Assembly: GCA_025355445.1 (NCBI GenBank)
Contig: JANXZQ010000499.1
Coordinates: 1 to 37,594 of the forward strand
DNA: 37,594 bases
Reading direction: 5' to 3'
DNA from: Gammaproteobacteria bacterium
GTDB lineage: Bacteria; Pseudomonadota; Gammaproteobacteria; Steroidobacterales; Steroidobacteraceae
The notes under the pieces are model-generated. The model was not told where the DNA came from, did no database searches, and saw only the letters and a list, made by a program, of their open reading frames with translations. The translations under genes and the position numbers were made by a program. Numbering within the stretch: the stretch's first letter is position 1; each line of letters begins with the position of its first letter. Shown here piece by piece: positions 8,089-16,649 of the stretch.

Positions 8089-9281
8089 CACTGAACCTCG
8101 CCGGCGCAGCTTCCAGGGTCGCGCTCATTCGCTTCACCAAGCCGTCGCGCCATGTACTGAACCAAGTCCCAGACCGTACCCTCGTAGTCGTCGGGCGCCA
8201 GCGGCCCCGGCCTATGGGACGGACTGTGTAGTCCTATTTGCAGCCTCTCCAGCTGAGCTCGATCCTCGTCGCAGAATGCCTTGCAAAAGCGCACGTACGC
8301 CATCACTTCCGCCGCCTGCGGATTGTCAGGCACGCCGGTCACGCCCCAGCGCACACCCACCCTATCGGCGCTAAAGGGCCGTATACACATATAGAGAGTG
8401 AAGTGCGGACAGAAGCCGACCACAAAACTGGGATAGATGCAGTAAAAGACATCGGAGCGGCGTTCCTGGCCGGTGAGGTCCGGATGAAAAGGTCCGCGCT
8501 CCGGACAATCGGCGTGAAAGTTGGCGCGGTAGCCAGTGAATGCGGGACCGTTCGGCAGCTTCTCGCACAGCACCGTGGGCGTGATCGAATGCAGGGTCTT
8601 GGCATGCAACGGGCTCAAGTGATAGCCCTCCATGAAATTCTCCACCAAACATTTCCAATTGGTGTTCCACACCTCTTCGGCCTGGTACAGAAAATGCTGC
8701 TCGGCCGGATGGTAGTTGCGGATGAAAGGCTCGATGGGGCTCAGCTGCGGCGCGAGCGGCAACGCCCTCCCATCCAAATCGACGAAAATGTAGCCCTGCC
8801 ATACCTCGCTGGTGAACTGTTTGAGGGCGCAGTCCTGCTTGTCGAAGTTGGCGCTGTCCTTCATCAGCGGCGCGGCCACCAACCGGCCGTCGAGTGCATA
8901 GGTCCAACCATGATAGGCGCAGGTCAAACGCGCCGTGCTCCCCGCGCCTTGCATGACGGGGCTGCCGCGATGCCGGCATACATTGGCCAGCACCTTGACG
9001 GTCGAGGCAGTGTCTCTCACCACCAGCAGCAGCTCATCGATGAACTCGGTGGTGAAGTAATCGCCGACGTTGGGAATCGCGCCCACATGCCCGACGCATA
9101 TCCAGGCGTCGCGAAACAATCGGTCGCGTTCGAGCTTTAGGTAGTCGGGCGAGGTATAGAAGCCGGCGGACAGGGTCCGGGCTTGAGTGCGAGGCAATTG
9201 ACTCAAGGATGCCAATTCCGCACGGAGCCTTCGCACCGTCGGCGACGCTGCTCCATCGGCATGAGTATCAGTCAAGGCCAT
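8088..9281 (-). CDS. Aromatic ring-hydroxylating oxygenase alpha subunit (Rieske)
   Basis: Rieske motif CRHRGSPVMQGAGSTARLTCAYHGWTY; iron-site ENFMEGYHLSPLH. Start ATG at 9281 within TGATG (ORF track extends to 9308). Confidence 0.92.
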   Translation of the reverse strand: MALTDTHADGAASPTVRRLRAELASLSQLPRTQARTLSAGFYTSPDYLKLERDRLFRDAWICVGHVGAIPNVGDYFTTEFIDELLLVVRDTASTVKVLANVCRHRGSPVMQGAGSTARLTCAYHGWTYALDGRLVAAPLMKDSANFDKQDCALKQFTSEVWQGYIFVDLDGRALPLAPQLSPIEPFIRNYHPAEQHFLYQAEEVWNTNWKCLVENFMEGYHLSPLHAKTLHSITPTVLCEKLPNGPAFTGYRANFHADCPERGPFHPDLTGQERRSDVFYCIYPSFVVGFCPHFTLYMCIRPFSADRVGVRWGVTGVPDNPQAAEVMAYVRFCKAFCDEDRAQLERLQIGLHSPSHRPGPLAPDDYEGTVWDLVQYMARRLGEANERDPGSCAGEVQ

Positions 9282-10786
9282 CACGGCCCCGCAGCAATCG
9301 ACAGGCACTCATCGACCAGACCCCCGTGGCGCACCTTGGCCACGATGGCGCGCATGTCGAACACGCGCTCGCCTTCCTCGCCGATGTGCAGCAAGGGAAG
9401 CAGAGTTTGGTAAATGAGCCGGGGAACCGGGCCTAGCTCGTCGATGGCAAGTTCGCGTCGCGCCATGGCCCACACCGCGATCAACATCTCGAGCGCGACC
9501 GCTTCCCATGCGCGATCGACGACGGTTTCCGTCTGGGTCACCGACAGCGGCAGCAGACTGGTGACATCCTCAACCCCGTCGGCCGTGTGCCCGACGTAGT
9601 GCAGCAGCACGGGCGCGGCAGCCGCCATCAAGGTCCCCATGCGGGCCGCACCGATGTAGTTCAAATTGATGGACAGGATGCCGCCGTCCGCGGCGCCGTC
9701 CGCGGCCAAGCCCACGGGTAGTCCGGAAAAGGGCGGCGACTGTAATTTCAGCGCACGCTCCATGCTTTGGATCGCCGTCTTGGCGAGCGCCTGCCGCAAG
9801 GCGTCCAGCGACAGCGTCGGCAGCAGCGACACCATGCTGGAGGAGGTAAATAGCTCGCCGCTATCGATATCCACCAGGGGATTGTCCGCGGACAAGTTGA
9901 TCTCCGCCTCGAACTGGGTCTTGGCCCACAACCACACTTCGTACGCGGCGCCGTTGATTTGCGTGATGCTGCGAAAGCTCAGCGGGTCTTGCAAAAATCT
10001 GGCCTCGCCCACTTGATGCAAGCGGCTGCCCTTGAGCGCACCCAACACTGTGCCGCGCGAGCGTACCTCGCCATCGCCGCGATAGCCGCCGGCGGCACCT
10101 TCGGCCTGGGCTCGTGTCCCGCCGCGGAGCCCCTCGAGCGCGGTCGCGGCGGCGAGATCGAATGCGCCGAGCAGCTGTTCGACTTCGGCGAGAACCAGGG
10201 CGCCGGCGCCGAGCGCAAAGCTGTTGTTGTCGATGAGAGAGACGGATTCTTTCGGCGCCAGCGAAAATCGATCGCGCAGGATGGGAGCGCCGCTATCCAG
10301 AGACCGCCCCAGCAGCGCCAAACTGAGTTGCGATAACGGAGTCAGGTCCGCCGTGCCGAACGAGCTGTCGAGGCGCACCTCCGGTAAGCGCGGAGCGGCA
10401 TACAACTTGAGCAAACGCTGGACCAGCACCGGCCTCACGCCGGTTCGGCCGCCGGCGAGATTGTTGATCAGCACCACCAGCATGGCGCGTACCGCGGCAT
10501 CGGGCGCGGCCGGCCCGGGAAAATCAGTCGCCTCGCTGATGATCATGCGATCGCCAAAATCGGCCATCTTGTCGTCGCCGACGTGCACGTCCTTCTGCGA
10601 TCCGATGCCGGTGGTCACGCCGTAGATGGCGGATCCCGCCGCCAGCTGCTTATCAACGACCTGGCGCGAGGCGGCGACCCGGCGCCATGACTCGGCGCTC
10701 AGATCAAGCAGTCCAGGCCCGCGGGACAGCTGCACTATCTTGGCGATAGTGAGTGCGGTCCCGTCGAATAGATGCAGCGGCTGCAT
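9281..10786 (-). CDS. Divergent HAL/PAL-superfamily lyase with Gly-Thr-Ala at the MIO position
   Basis: YGVTTGIGSQKD, INNLAGGRTGVRP, DLTPLSQLSLALLG, QDPLSFRSITQINGA, SADNPLVDIDSGE align by eye to the Lyase_aromatic family; the ASGD motif reads GTAD. Confidence 0.85.
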   Translation of the reverse strand: MQPLHLFDGTALTIAKIVQLSRGPGLLDLSAESWRRVAASRQVVDKQLAAGSAIYGVTTGIGSQKDVHVGDDKMADFGDRMIISEATDFPGPAAPDAAVRAMLVVLINNLAGGRTGVRPVLVQRLLKLYAAPRLPEVRLDSSFGTADLTPLSQLSLALLGRSLDSGAPILRDRFSLAPKESVSLIDNNSFALGAGALVLAEVEQLLGAFDLAAATALEGLRGGTRAQAEGAAGGYRGDGEVRSRGTVLGALKGSRLHQVGEARFLQDPLSFRSITQINGAAYEVWLWAKTQFEAEINLSADNPLVDIDSGELFTSSSMVSLLPTLSLDALRQALAKTAIQSMERALKLQSPPFSGLPVGLAADGAADGGILSINLNYIGAARMGTLMAAAAPVLLHYVGHTADGVEDVTSLLPLSVTQTETVVDRAWEAVALEMLIAVWAMARRELAIDELGPVPRLIYQTLLPLLHIGEEGERVFDMRAIVAKVRHGGLVDECLSIAAGP

Positions 10787-10789
10787 GGT

Positions 10790-13255
10790 CTAGAATTTAT
10801 AGGAGAGTCGCAGTCCCAGCGTACGCGGCCGATTGACCGTGACCAGGCGCACGAAGTCGAAGCCGTTGATGTAGAGCTGCGCCCGAGTGTCGCTGATGTT
10901 TTCGCCGAACAGCTCGACTCCCCAGGCGTCCTTTTTGATTCCGAGCGATGCATCGTAAGTGGTGTAGGACGGCTGGTCTTGCCGCGGCGACTCGAATGCG
11001 CCCTGGGTAATGACCGACGAATAGGAGTGCGCAGAGTGCTGCGCTCCCACCTGCCAGTAACCGTGGTAGTCGTTGAAGGGAATTTCGTAGCGAAGACGAA
11101 TGTTCCCTTGAAACGGCGGGGATTGCGCCAGCGTGCTGCCTTGGCCGTCGGTCGGGAACAGAGAGACCGGCACGCCGCTGTTGCCGGCCAATGACGGCAC
11201 TGATTGTTGCGAGCTGCTGTTCCAGGCGACTGAAGACATCAAGGCCAGATGCTCCGTGACATTGAAGATAAGGTCGCCCTCCACGCCGCGCACCCGATAG
11301 TCCGGGCCGTTGGCCGTAAATATCTGATTACCGTACAGGCCGGGATCGAATATGGCCAATTGAACGTTGTACCAGTCTTCTTGATAGATGGCGCCGTTGA
11401 ACTGAATATGGTGATTGAGCCAGGAACTTTTCCAGCCGATTTCCTTGTTCTTGAGGGTGTCGGGTGCATAGAACAGGGGTATTTCGAATTTACCGTACAG
11501 AGGCGAGTTGGGAGTGATCACGCCCTGGCCGCGGTTGAATCCGCCCGGCCTGAATCCTTCCGAATAGGTGGCGTACAGCAAAACATCGTCCGTTACCTTC
11601 CAGCTTAGGTTGACGCGGCTCTTATGGCCGGAGAACGTCTTGTGTAGATTATCCGCATCCAGGTTCTTGCCATTCTGACATTGCCCGCTCGCCACATCCC
11701 GGCAACCGTAGCCCGAATTGGCCGAACCCAACTCATAGGTATCCATGCTGTAGAGGCGGGTACCCAGCGACAGCGTCAGGCGCTTCGGCACGATATCCAG
11801 GTCGACATCGCCGAATAGCGCCTTTTGCTTGTAACCCCGGGTGATATCGTCGAAGAACACGTCGCCAGCGGGGCGTATCGATGGGTCGATCTGCGTGGTG
11901 CCGGCCAGCGGGGCCTGGCCGTTGAATCCGGCTTGCTGATTGCCGTAGAACCAATTGGTATTGTCTTCGATCTTATAGTCTTCCCAGAACACGCCAAGGA
12001 TGCCGCGGGCCCGCCAGTCGTCGGGCGTGCTCGCGCGCAGCTCATGCGTCTGGTGAGTATTCCTCTCCGAATCCTTCCACACCGCGCTCGGTGAGTAACA
12101 AATATCTTTCGCTGCCGTGCCGCCGAGCGATGGACCATCGCACTGGTAATAAGCAGCATAGACACCGCGCGCATAGGCCGTGTAGTCGGTCACTTGCGTC
12201 ACCTTGCGATCCAGATAGCCTCCGGTGTACACCAGCTTGAGCGGGCCGACGCGGCCATTCAAGGTCCAGGCCGTATCCTCGAATTGATCCTTGTCGCTGG
12301 AAGGGTTGTACTGCTGCACATTCAAATCGCCGAGCGTCGGATCAAAGGCGAACACGCCATCCGCCTCGAGGCTCTGATAGCTCTGTTGCAGCAGCAGACT
12401 CCAGTCCTCATTCATCTGATAGAGTGCCGATACCCGGATTCCCTGGTAAGTCGTCGGGTTATAGGCCTTGTTGATCAAGCCATTGTTCGACACGGTGGAA
12501 CTGCCTGGAGGCACGACACCGCCGAAGTAATCGACGATGCCGATGTCCGTCCCTGAGCGGGCGAATGTCCCTGGGACATTGTGAATATAGCCGCCCCGGG
12601 AATCATCATAGATGACTGCGCGGATCGCGAGAGTATCGGCGATCAAGGGAATGTTGAGGTAGGCGTCGGCGCTGCTGCTGGGGTCGCCGTGAGCCGTGAT
12701 CGAATAGCTCGCGTTGACTCCCGCCTCGACGGCGCCGAATTTGGGCTTGTTGGTAATGTAGCGCACGGCGCCGGCCTGTGCGCCGGCGCCGTACAGAGTG
12801 CCTTGCGGCCCTTCCAGGACTTCGATGCGTTCGAGATCCGCTGCATAGATGTCAAGATTGCGGCCCGGCAGCTGCGCCGATTGATCGTCGAGATAGACCG
12901 CCACATTGGGAAAACTGTTGACGCCGCCGCCGCCTTGATTGCCGCCTTGGGTGGTCGAAAGGCCGCGCATATAAATCTCGTTCTGACCCGGTCCCTTACT
13001 GGCCGTGCTGACATTGGGCAGATACTTCACGACGTCGTCGAAGGTTTGCACGTTCAATTGACTCAAGGTGTCTGCCGTAAGGGCCGTGATCGCGATCGGC
13101 ACGTTTTGCAGACTTTCGGAGCGGCGCGTTGCGGTCACCACCACTTCAGGAATCTCGCCGCTGCTGGCGATCGATTGATCGGCCGGCGCTGCATAGATTG
13201 CCGTGCTGCCAAGAGCCGCGGCAATTGCGAGCGACAGTTTAGTTTTGTGGCCCAT
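10790..13255 (-). CDS. TonB-dependent receptor
   Basis: Signal peptide, EIPEVVVTATRRSESLQNVPIAITALT, plug motif RIEVLEGPQGTLYGAGAQAGAVRYITNKP, C-terminal strand ending ...LRLSYKF. Confidence 0.96.
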   Translation of the reverse strand: MGHKTKLSLAIAAALGSTAIYAAPADQSIASSGEIPEVVVTATRRSESLQNVPIAITALTADTLSQLNVQTFDDVVKYLPNVSTASKGPGQNEIYMRGLSTTQGGNQGGGGVNSFPNVAVYLDDQSAQLPGRNLDIYAADLERIEVLEGPQGTLYGAGAQAGAVRYITNKPKFGAVEAGVNASYSITAHGDPSSSADAYLNIPLIADTLAIRAVIYDDSRGGYIHNVPGTFARSGTDIGIVDYFGGVVPPGSSTVSNNGLINKAYNPTTYQGIRVSALYQMNEDWSLLLQQSYQSLEADGVFAFDPTLGDLNVQQYNPSSDKDQFEDTAWTLNGRVGPLKLVYTGGYLDRKVTQVTDYTAYARGVYAAYYQCDGPSLGGTAAKDICYSPSAVWKDSERNTHQTHELRASTPDDWRARGILGVFWEDYKIEDNTNWFYGNQQAGFNGQAPLAGTTQIDPSIRPAGDVFFDDITRGYKQKALFGDVDLDIVPKRLTLSLGTRLYSMDTYELGSANSGYGCRDVASGQCQNGKNLDADNLHKTFSGHKSRVNLSWKVTDDVLLYATYSEGFRPGGFNRGQGVITPNSPLYGKFEIPLFYAPDTLKNKEIGWKSSWLNHHIQFNGAIYQEDWYNVQLAIFDPGLYGNQIFTANGPDYRVRGVEGDLIFNVTEHLALMSSVAWNSSSQQSVPSLAGNSGVPVSLFPTDGQGSTLAQSPPFQGNIRLRYEIPFNDYHGYWQVGAQHSAHSYSSVITQGAFESPRQDQPSYTTYDASLGIKKDAWGVELFGENISDTRAQLYINGFDFVRLVTVNRPRTLGLRLSYKF

Positions 13256-13380
13256 ATTCCCATCCCTTTCTGAGTCGCCATTCGTAATGCGATTGCCTGC
13301 GACGCCGTGTCGGTCGTCAGCTTTGGCCCGAGTCTAAGGTCTGTGCCGCAAGAGATCATTAGACGCTTCCTGCGATATGC

Positions 13381-13408
13381 TTTAGTCTTACTAAACTTAT
13401 CGACTAAA
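13381..13408. promoter_or_regulatory. Putative operator: perfect inverted repeat TTTAGT-CTT-ACTAAA plus a third ACTAAA half-site
   Basis: 13381 TTTAGTCTTACTAAACTTATCGACTAAA 13408, in the divergent TBDR/LysR intergenic region just upstream of the LysR ATG (13423). Confidence 0.5.
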
Positions 13409-13422
13409 TTGCGGTAGATTCC

Positions 13423-14358
13423 ATGCGCAAGATGTCACCGCTCGCGGCCGTGCGAGCATTCGAGGCAGTAGGTCGGACCGGCAGCGTGAAGCAGGCCGCC
13501 CTTGAATTGGGCGTGACCTCAGGCGCCATCACTCAGCACGTGCACTCTCTCGAGACCCATCTCAAACGCCGGCTGGTGCAGCGCAGTGGACGGGGCATCG
13601 AACTCACCGTGTGGGGACGCCTGTACCTGCCGCGGCTGGTGTCGGGGTTCGAGGAGTTGCACAAAGCGGAATTGGAAGTGGAACGGGCCGGTCAGACCAG
13701 CCGCCTGGTCATCAGCACCTATCCCTCGCTCGCCACCAAATGGCTGTGCCCGCTCATGTTTGCTTGGAAAAAGCAGCACCCTGAAGCATTCGCCATGATC
13801 GCAGGCGTCCACCCTGAACCCCGCATGGATGACGATGAGGCGGACTTTCGGATTTCGTATGGGAATCGCCACCGCCATCACGCGCGGCATATGCGCCTGT
13901 TCACGGATCGTGTGATGGTGGTCGCCAGTCCGGCCTTGGTCAAACGAGTGGGTCGGATGAAACACTCGACCGAACTGTTGCATCAGCCATTGCTGTGGGT
14001 CGACTGGGGCAACGAGTACCTCGCGCTGCCCTCCTGGCCCGATTGGTTCGAGGCAGCTGGCGTACCGGCGGCGGGAGTGTCGGCCGCACATTTGCGCCGC
14101 GACCTGGTGTTCTCACTGCCAAGCGCCTCCGTCGATGCTGCGCTCGAGGGGTACGGCTTTGCCTTGGCGCAGTATTCATTGACGGCGAGCGCCTTGGCGT
14201 TGGGAACTCTGGTTCAGGTACTGCCCCTCGAACTGCCGCTCCCTGAAGCTCACTTTCTAGCTTGGAGCAGCGCGGCACTCGATAAGCCGCTCGGCGGCGC
14301 ATTCCATTCGTGGCTTATCAACGAAGCACGTCGCTTTGACGTTGCCTTGCGCGTTTAG
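13423..14358 (+). CDS. LysR family regulator (GcvA-like)
   Basis: N-terminal HTH: MSPLAAVRAFEAVGRTGSVKQAALELGVTSGAITQHVHSLETHLKRRLVQRSGRGIELT. Confidence 0.92.
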   Translation: MRKMSPLAAVRAFEAVGRTGSVKQAALELGVTSGAITQHVHSLETHLKRRLVQRSGRGIELTVWGRLYLPRLVSGFEELHKAELEVERAGQTSRLVISTYPSLATKWLCPLMFAWKKQHPEAFAMIAGVHPEPRMDDDEADFRISYGNRHRHHARHMRLFTDRVMVVASPALVKRVGRMKHSTELLHQPLLWVDWGNEYLALPSWPDWFEAAGVPAAGVSAAHLRRDLVFSLPSASVDAALEGYGFALAQYSLTASALALGTLVQVLPLELPLPEAHFLAWSSAALDKPLGGAFHSWLINEARRFDVALRV

Positions 14359-15332
14359 GCGACGCCCCGATGGGGACGCTCCAGTAGAGGCCCGTCCACG
14401 GCGCGTGAATTCGCGCACTCCTGTCTGAGCTGCTGGGGTGTTTTATGATAAATGGCGAACATCTGCCTGAACAAACTGCTGCGGCTGCCGAATCCCACGT
14501 GTTCCGCAACCGTCGTTAGCGACCATGCGGTCGTTTGCAGAAAACGCAATGCCTTTGCGGCGCGAGTGCGATTGAGAAATTCCGACGGCGTAACTCGGTG
14601 CACAGCCTTGAACGTTCGCAAAAAGTGGTACGGGGAAAGATGGGCGGCGGCGGCGATGTCGCGCAAGCCAATCGAATCGGCGTAGCGCGTGTAAATGTAA
14701 TCGATGCCGAGGTCTATGCGCTCCAGCAATTCCCGGCGGGTTGCGGGTTTCAACGACGGAACGCGCGCCTCGAGGCTCGATCGGTTGTAGTGGTTTTTCA
14801 GCATCCTTTGCAGCAAGAACAACAATTGTTCTTCCAGCCAGCCCTCATCGTGCAGGCCGCTGTCGATGACCGTTCGAATGTGACGTAAAGCGGGACTGAC
14901 GACGCTGTCATGCGCGAACAATCGTTCGGAAAACTCGACGGCCGCTTGTGACTGATCCCCGTCTTGCGCCAGCAGCTGCTCGTCGCCGCGCAACAGCGCC
15001 TGACGCACCTGAGCTGCCAGGTGAGTGTCAAAAAAAATGGTAAACGAGTGCACGGGCCGAATCGCCTCAATGCGGCTGCCATAGCTGCGGCCATGGTTGA
15101 GTATCAAGTAGGTATCGTCATCGACGGAAACTCGCCTACCGTCGACGAAGTAATCCTCAGAGCCCCCGAAGGCGGCTTTGATCGAAAGCAACTGACGGAA
15201 TTCCGGATATTCCGCCAGACGCGCTCGCGCAGAGATTACGGCGGACTCACGGCCCCAGCGTGCGTAGAACGACCTTCTGAAGGCGTGATCCCGTAGCGCC
15301 GGCATTTGTTTATAAATCACTCGGAGCTCCAA
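14355..15332 (-). CDS. AraC family transcriptional regulator
   Basis: C-terminal HTH: IGLRDIAAAAHLSPYHFLRTFKAVHRVTPSEFLNRTRAAKALRFLQTTAWSLTTVAEHVGFGSRSSLFRQMFAIYHKTPQQLRQE. Confidence 0.92.
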   Translation of the reverse strand: MELRVIYKQMPALRDHAFRRSFYARWGRESAVISARARLAEYPEFRQLLSIKAAFGGSEDYFVDGRRVSVDDDTYLILNHGRSYGSRIEAIRPVHSFTIFFDTHLAAQVRQALLRGDEQLLAQDGDQSQAAVEFSERLFAHDSVVSPALRHIRTVIDSGLHDEGWLEEQLLFLLQRMLKNHYNRSSLEARVPSLKPATRRELLERIDLGIDYIYTRYADSIGLRDIAAAAHLSPYHFLRTFKAVHRVTPSEFLNRTRAAKALRFLQTTAWSLTTVAEHVGFGSRSSLFRQMFAIYHKTPQQLRQECANSRAVDGPLLERPHRGVA

Positions 15333-15584
15333 CGCACCCCTGACCCTGCCTAAGCTTATCTCGCTCTTGGTCGATGATAGTGTCAGATCTTGCTAAATCC
15401 TGGGCGCCCGCCGCCGAATCGGCACGCGCGTCGCAACAAGACAACAAGAGTGACAATTCCGATGACCAGCCAAACGGTTGAGCTGGACCAATTGCGCAAG
15501 AAACGCCGCACTCCCCCTCTCTGGGTCCGGCAAGCTCTAGCGGCCGTGATGTCCTCAAATGGATACTGAAGGTTGTGCCTTTCG

Positions 15585-16643
15585 ATGCGATTACTGGATA
15601 GAGTTGCCAATTCCACTGGGTGTTTTCGCCTGGCACTTGGCAGCGGAACAAACACCGTGTTTGAGGTCACCGCGGCGACGCAATATGGCGCGTCGGTCGC
15701 GAACTGTCCGCTGCGGTATGTGCTGGGCGACGATCTGACTCGAGCGAGCGCCCAGCTGGCTTTTGCCGACGGTGTGCGCCTGGCAGGTTGTCTGGACCTG
15801 TTGCGGGTGCCCGCCACTCGGCTGTGGGTAGAATGGAACGACAGCGTGCACCAGAGCGTCATACACGAAACCGGATCGGCCACGGACTACGACCCCGGGT
15901 CGCTCGGCAGATCGGTGGGCGTTTTTTTACAGGGCACATCCGATGGCCTCGGCGCGGTCGCGCGCACGTTTTGGTCGCACGCCGGCGTGAATGAGTCCGA
16001 AGTCACCATTTCCCCTATCGAGACCCACATCGACCTGCGCGGCCAATTTGCAGAAGCGGTCGACATTCAGGGGATGCTATGGGGTGGCCTGGCGGCGATC
16101 TCGGACCCGCGCGATCACGCGATGTCGACGCTGCTCGAGTTCGTGAGGTTTCGATTCGATGACGCGTGGGCTGCATACTATAGAGCTGCCGCAAGCGACC
16201 CGGAGACTCGAAGACAAATAGTCCGCGCAACCTTGGCGGCGGTGGCCCGCGACCCACCCCTGCTGCTCGCGTTCTTTCTGCTGCTGTCGGCGAACAATGC
16301 GACGCGATCGATTCCAATCTCGCGGTCGGTCATCAATCGCAAACGGCGCGCGCTTGGACGCGCCAGTCTCTTGGATCATATCGAAGTGCATGCGTCGCTC
16401 GATGCCCACCCCACTGCCTCGGATCACGTGCCCCTTGGAACTTTGCGGCGCCCACCCAGGTTGCACCACGTGCGCGGCCATCTTGTGCGTCGAGACAATC
16501 GGATCTTTTGGCGGACACAGCACCTGCGCGGCAGTGCATCTCACGGGATCGTTCGGTCGCGGACGGTTTGCCTCTCGTTTGCCCGGCCGCGCACGGACGC
16601 TGCTCACCCTGTCGACTCCCCCTCCAACCAACTACGCACATAG
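15585..16643 (+). CDS. Conserved hypothetical protein (phage/integrated-element-type family suspected)
   Basis: Long ORF; C-terminal region SRSVINRKRRALGRASLLDHIEVHASLD...PRLHHVRGHLVRRDNRIFWRTQHLRGSASHGIVRSRTVCLSF has the look of a conserved domain. ATG at 15585 preferred over the track's TTG at 15573. Confidence 0.6.
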   Translation: MRLLDRVANSTGCFRLALGSGTNTVFEVTAATQYGASVANCPLRYVLGDDLTRASAQLAFADGVRLAGCLDLLRVPATRLWVEWNDSVHQSVIHETGSATDYDPGSLGRSVGVFLQGTSDGLGAVARTFWSHAGVNESEVTISPIETHIDLRGQFAEAVDIQGMLWGGLAAISDPRDHAMSTLLEFVRFRFDDAWAAYYRAAASDPETRRQIVRATLAAVARDPPLLLAFFLLLSANNATRSIPISRSVINRKRRALGRASLLDHIEVHASLDAHPTASDHVPLGTLRRPPRLHHVRGHLVRRDNRIFWRTQHLRGSASHGIVRSRTVCLSFARPRTDAAHPVDSPSNQLRT

Positions 16644-16649
16644 AGCGCC

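Noticed and set aside
8238-9140. 300-aa plus-strand ORF opposite the RHO alpha gene
   Set aside because: Antisense shadow of a conserved CDS with no domain similarity.
12581-13273. 230-aa plus-strand ORF opposite the TBDR N-terminus
   Set aside because: Antisense to conserved TBDR plug domain; a similar mirror ORF occurs opposite the other TBDR (592..1137).
15383-15883. Minus-strand ORF ending in a hydrophobic segment (TVWLVIGIVTLVVLLRR)
   Set aside because: Could be a small membrane protein, but most of it overlaps the conserved-looking plus-strand gene and no start/RBS or homology is evident; not enough support.
16077-16631. Minus-strand ORF of 184 aa opposite the hypothetical protein
   Set aside because: Arg/Pro-rich composition typical of spurious ORFs; no domain.
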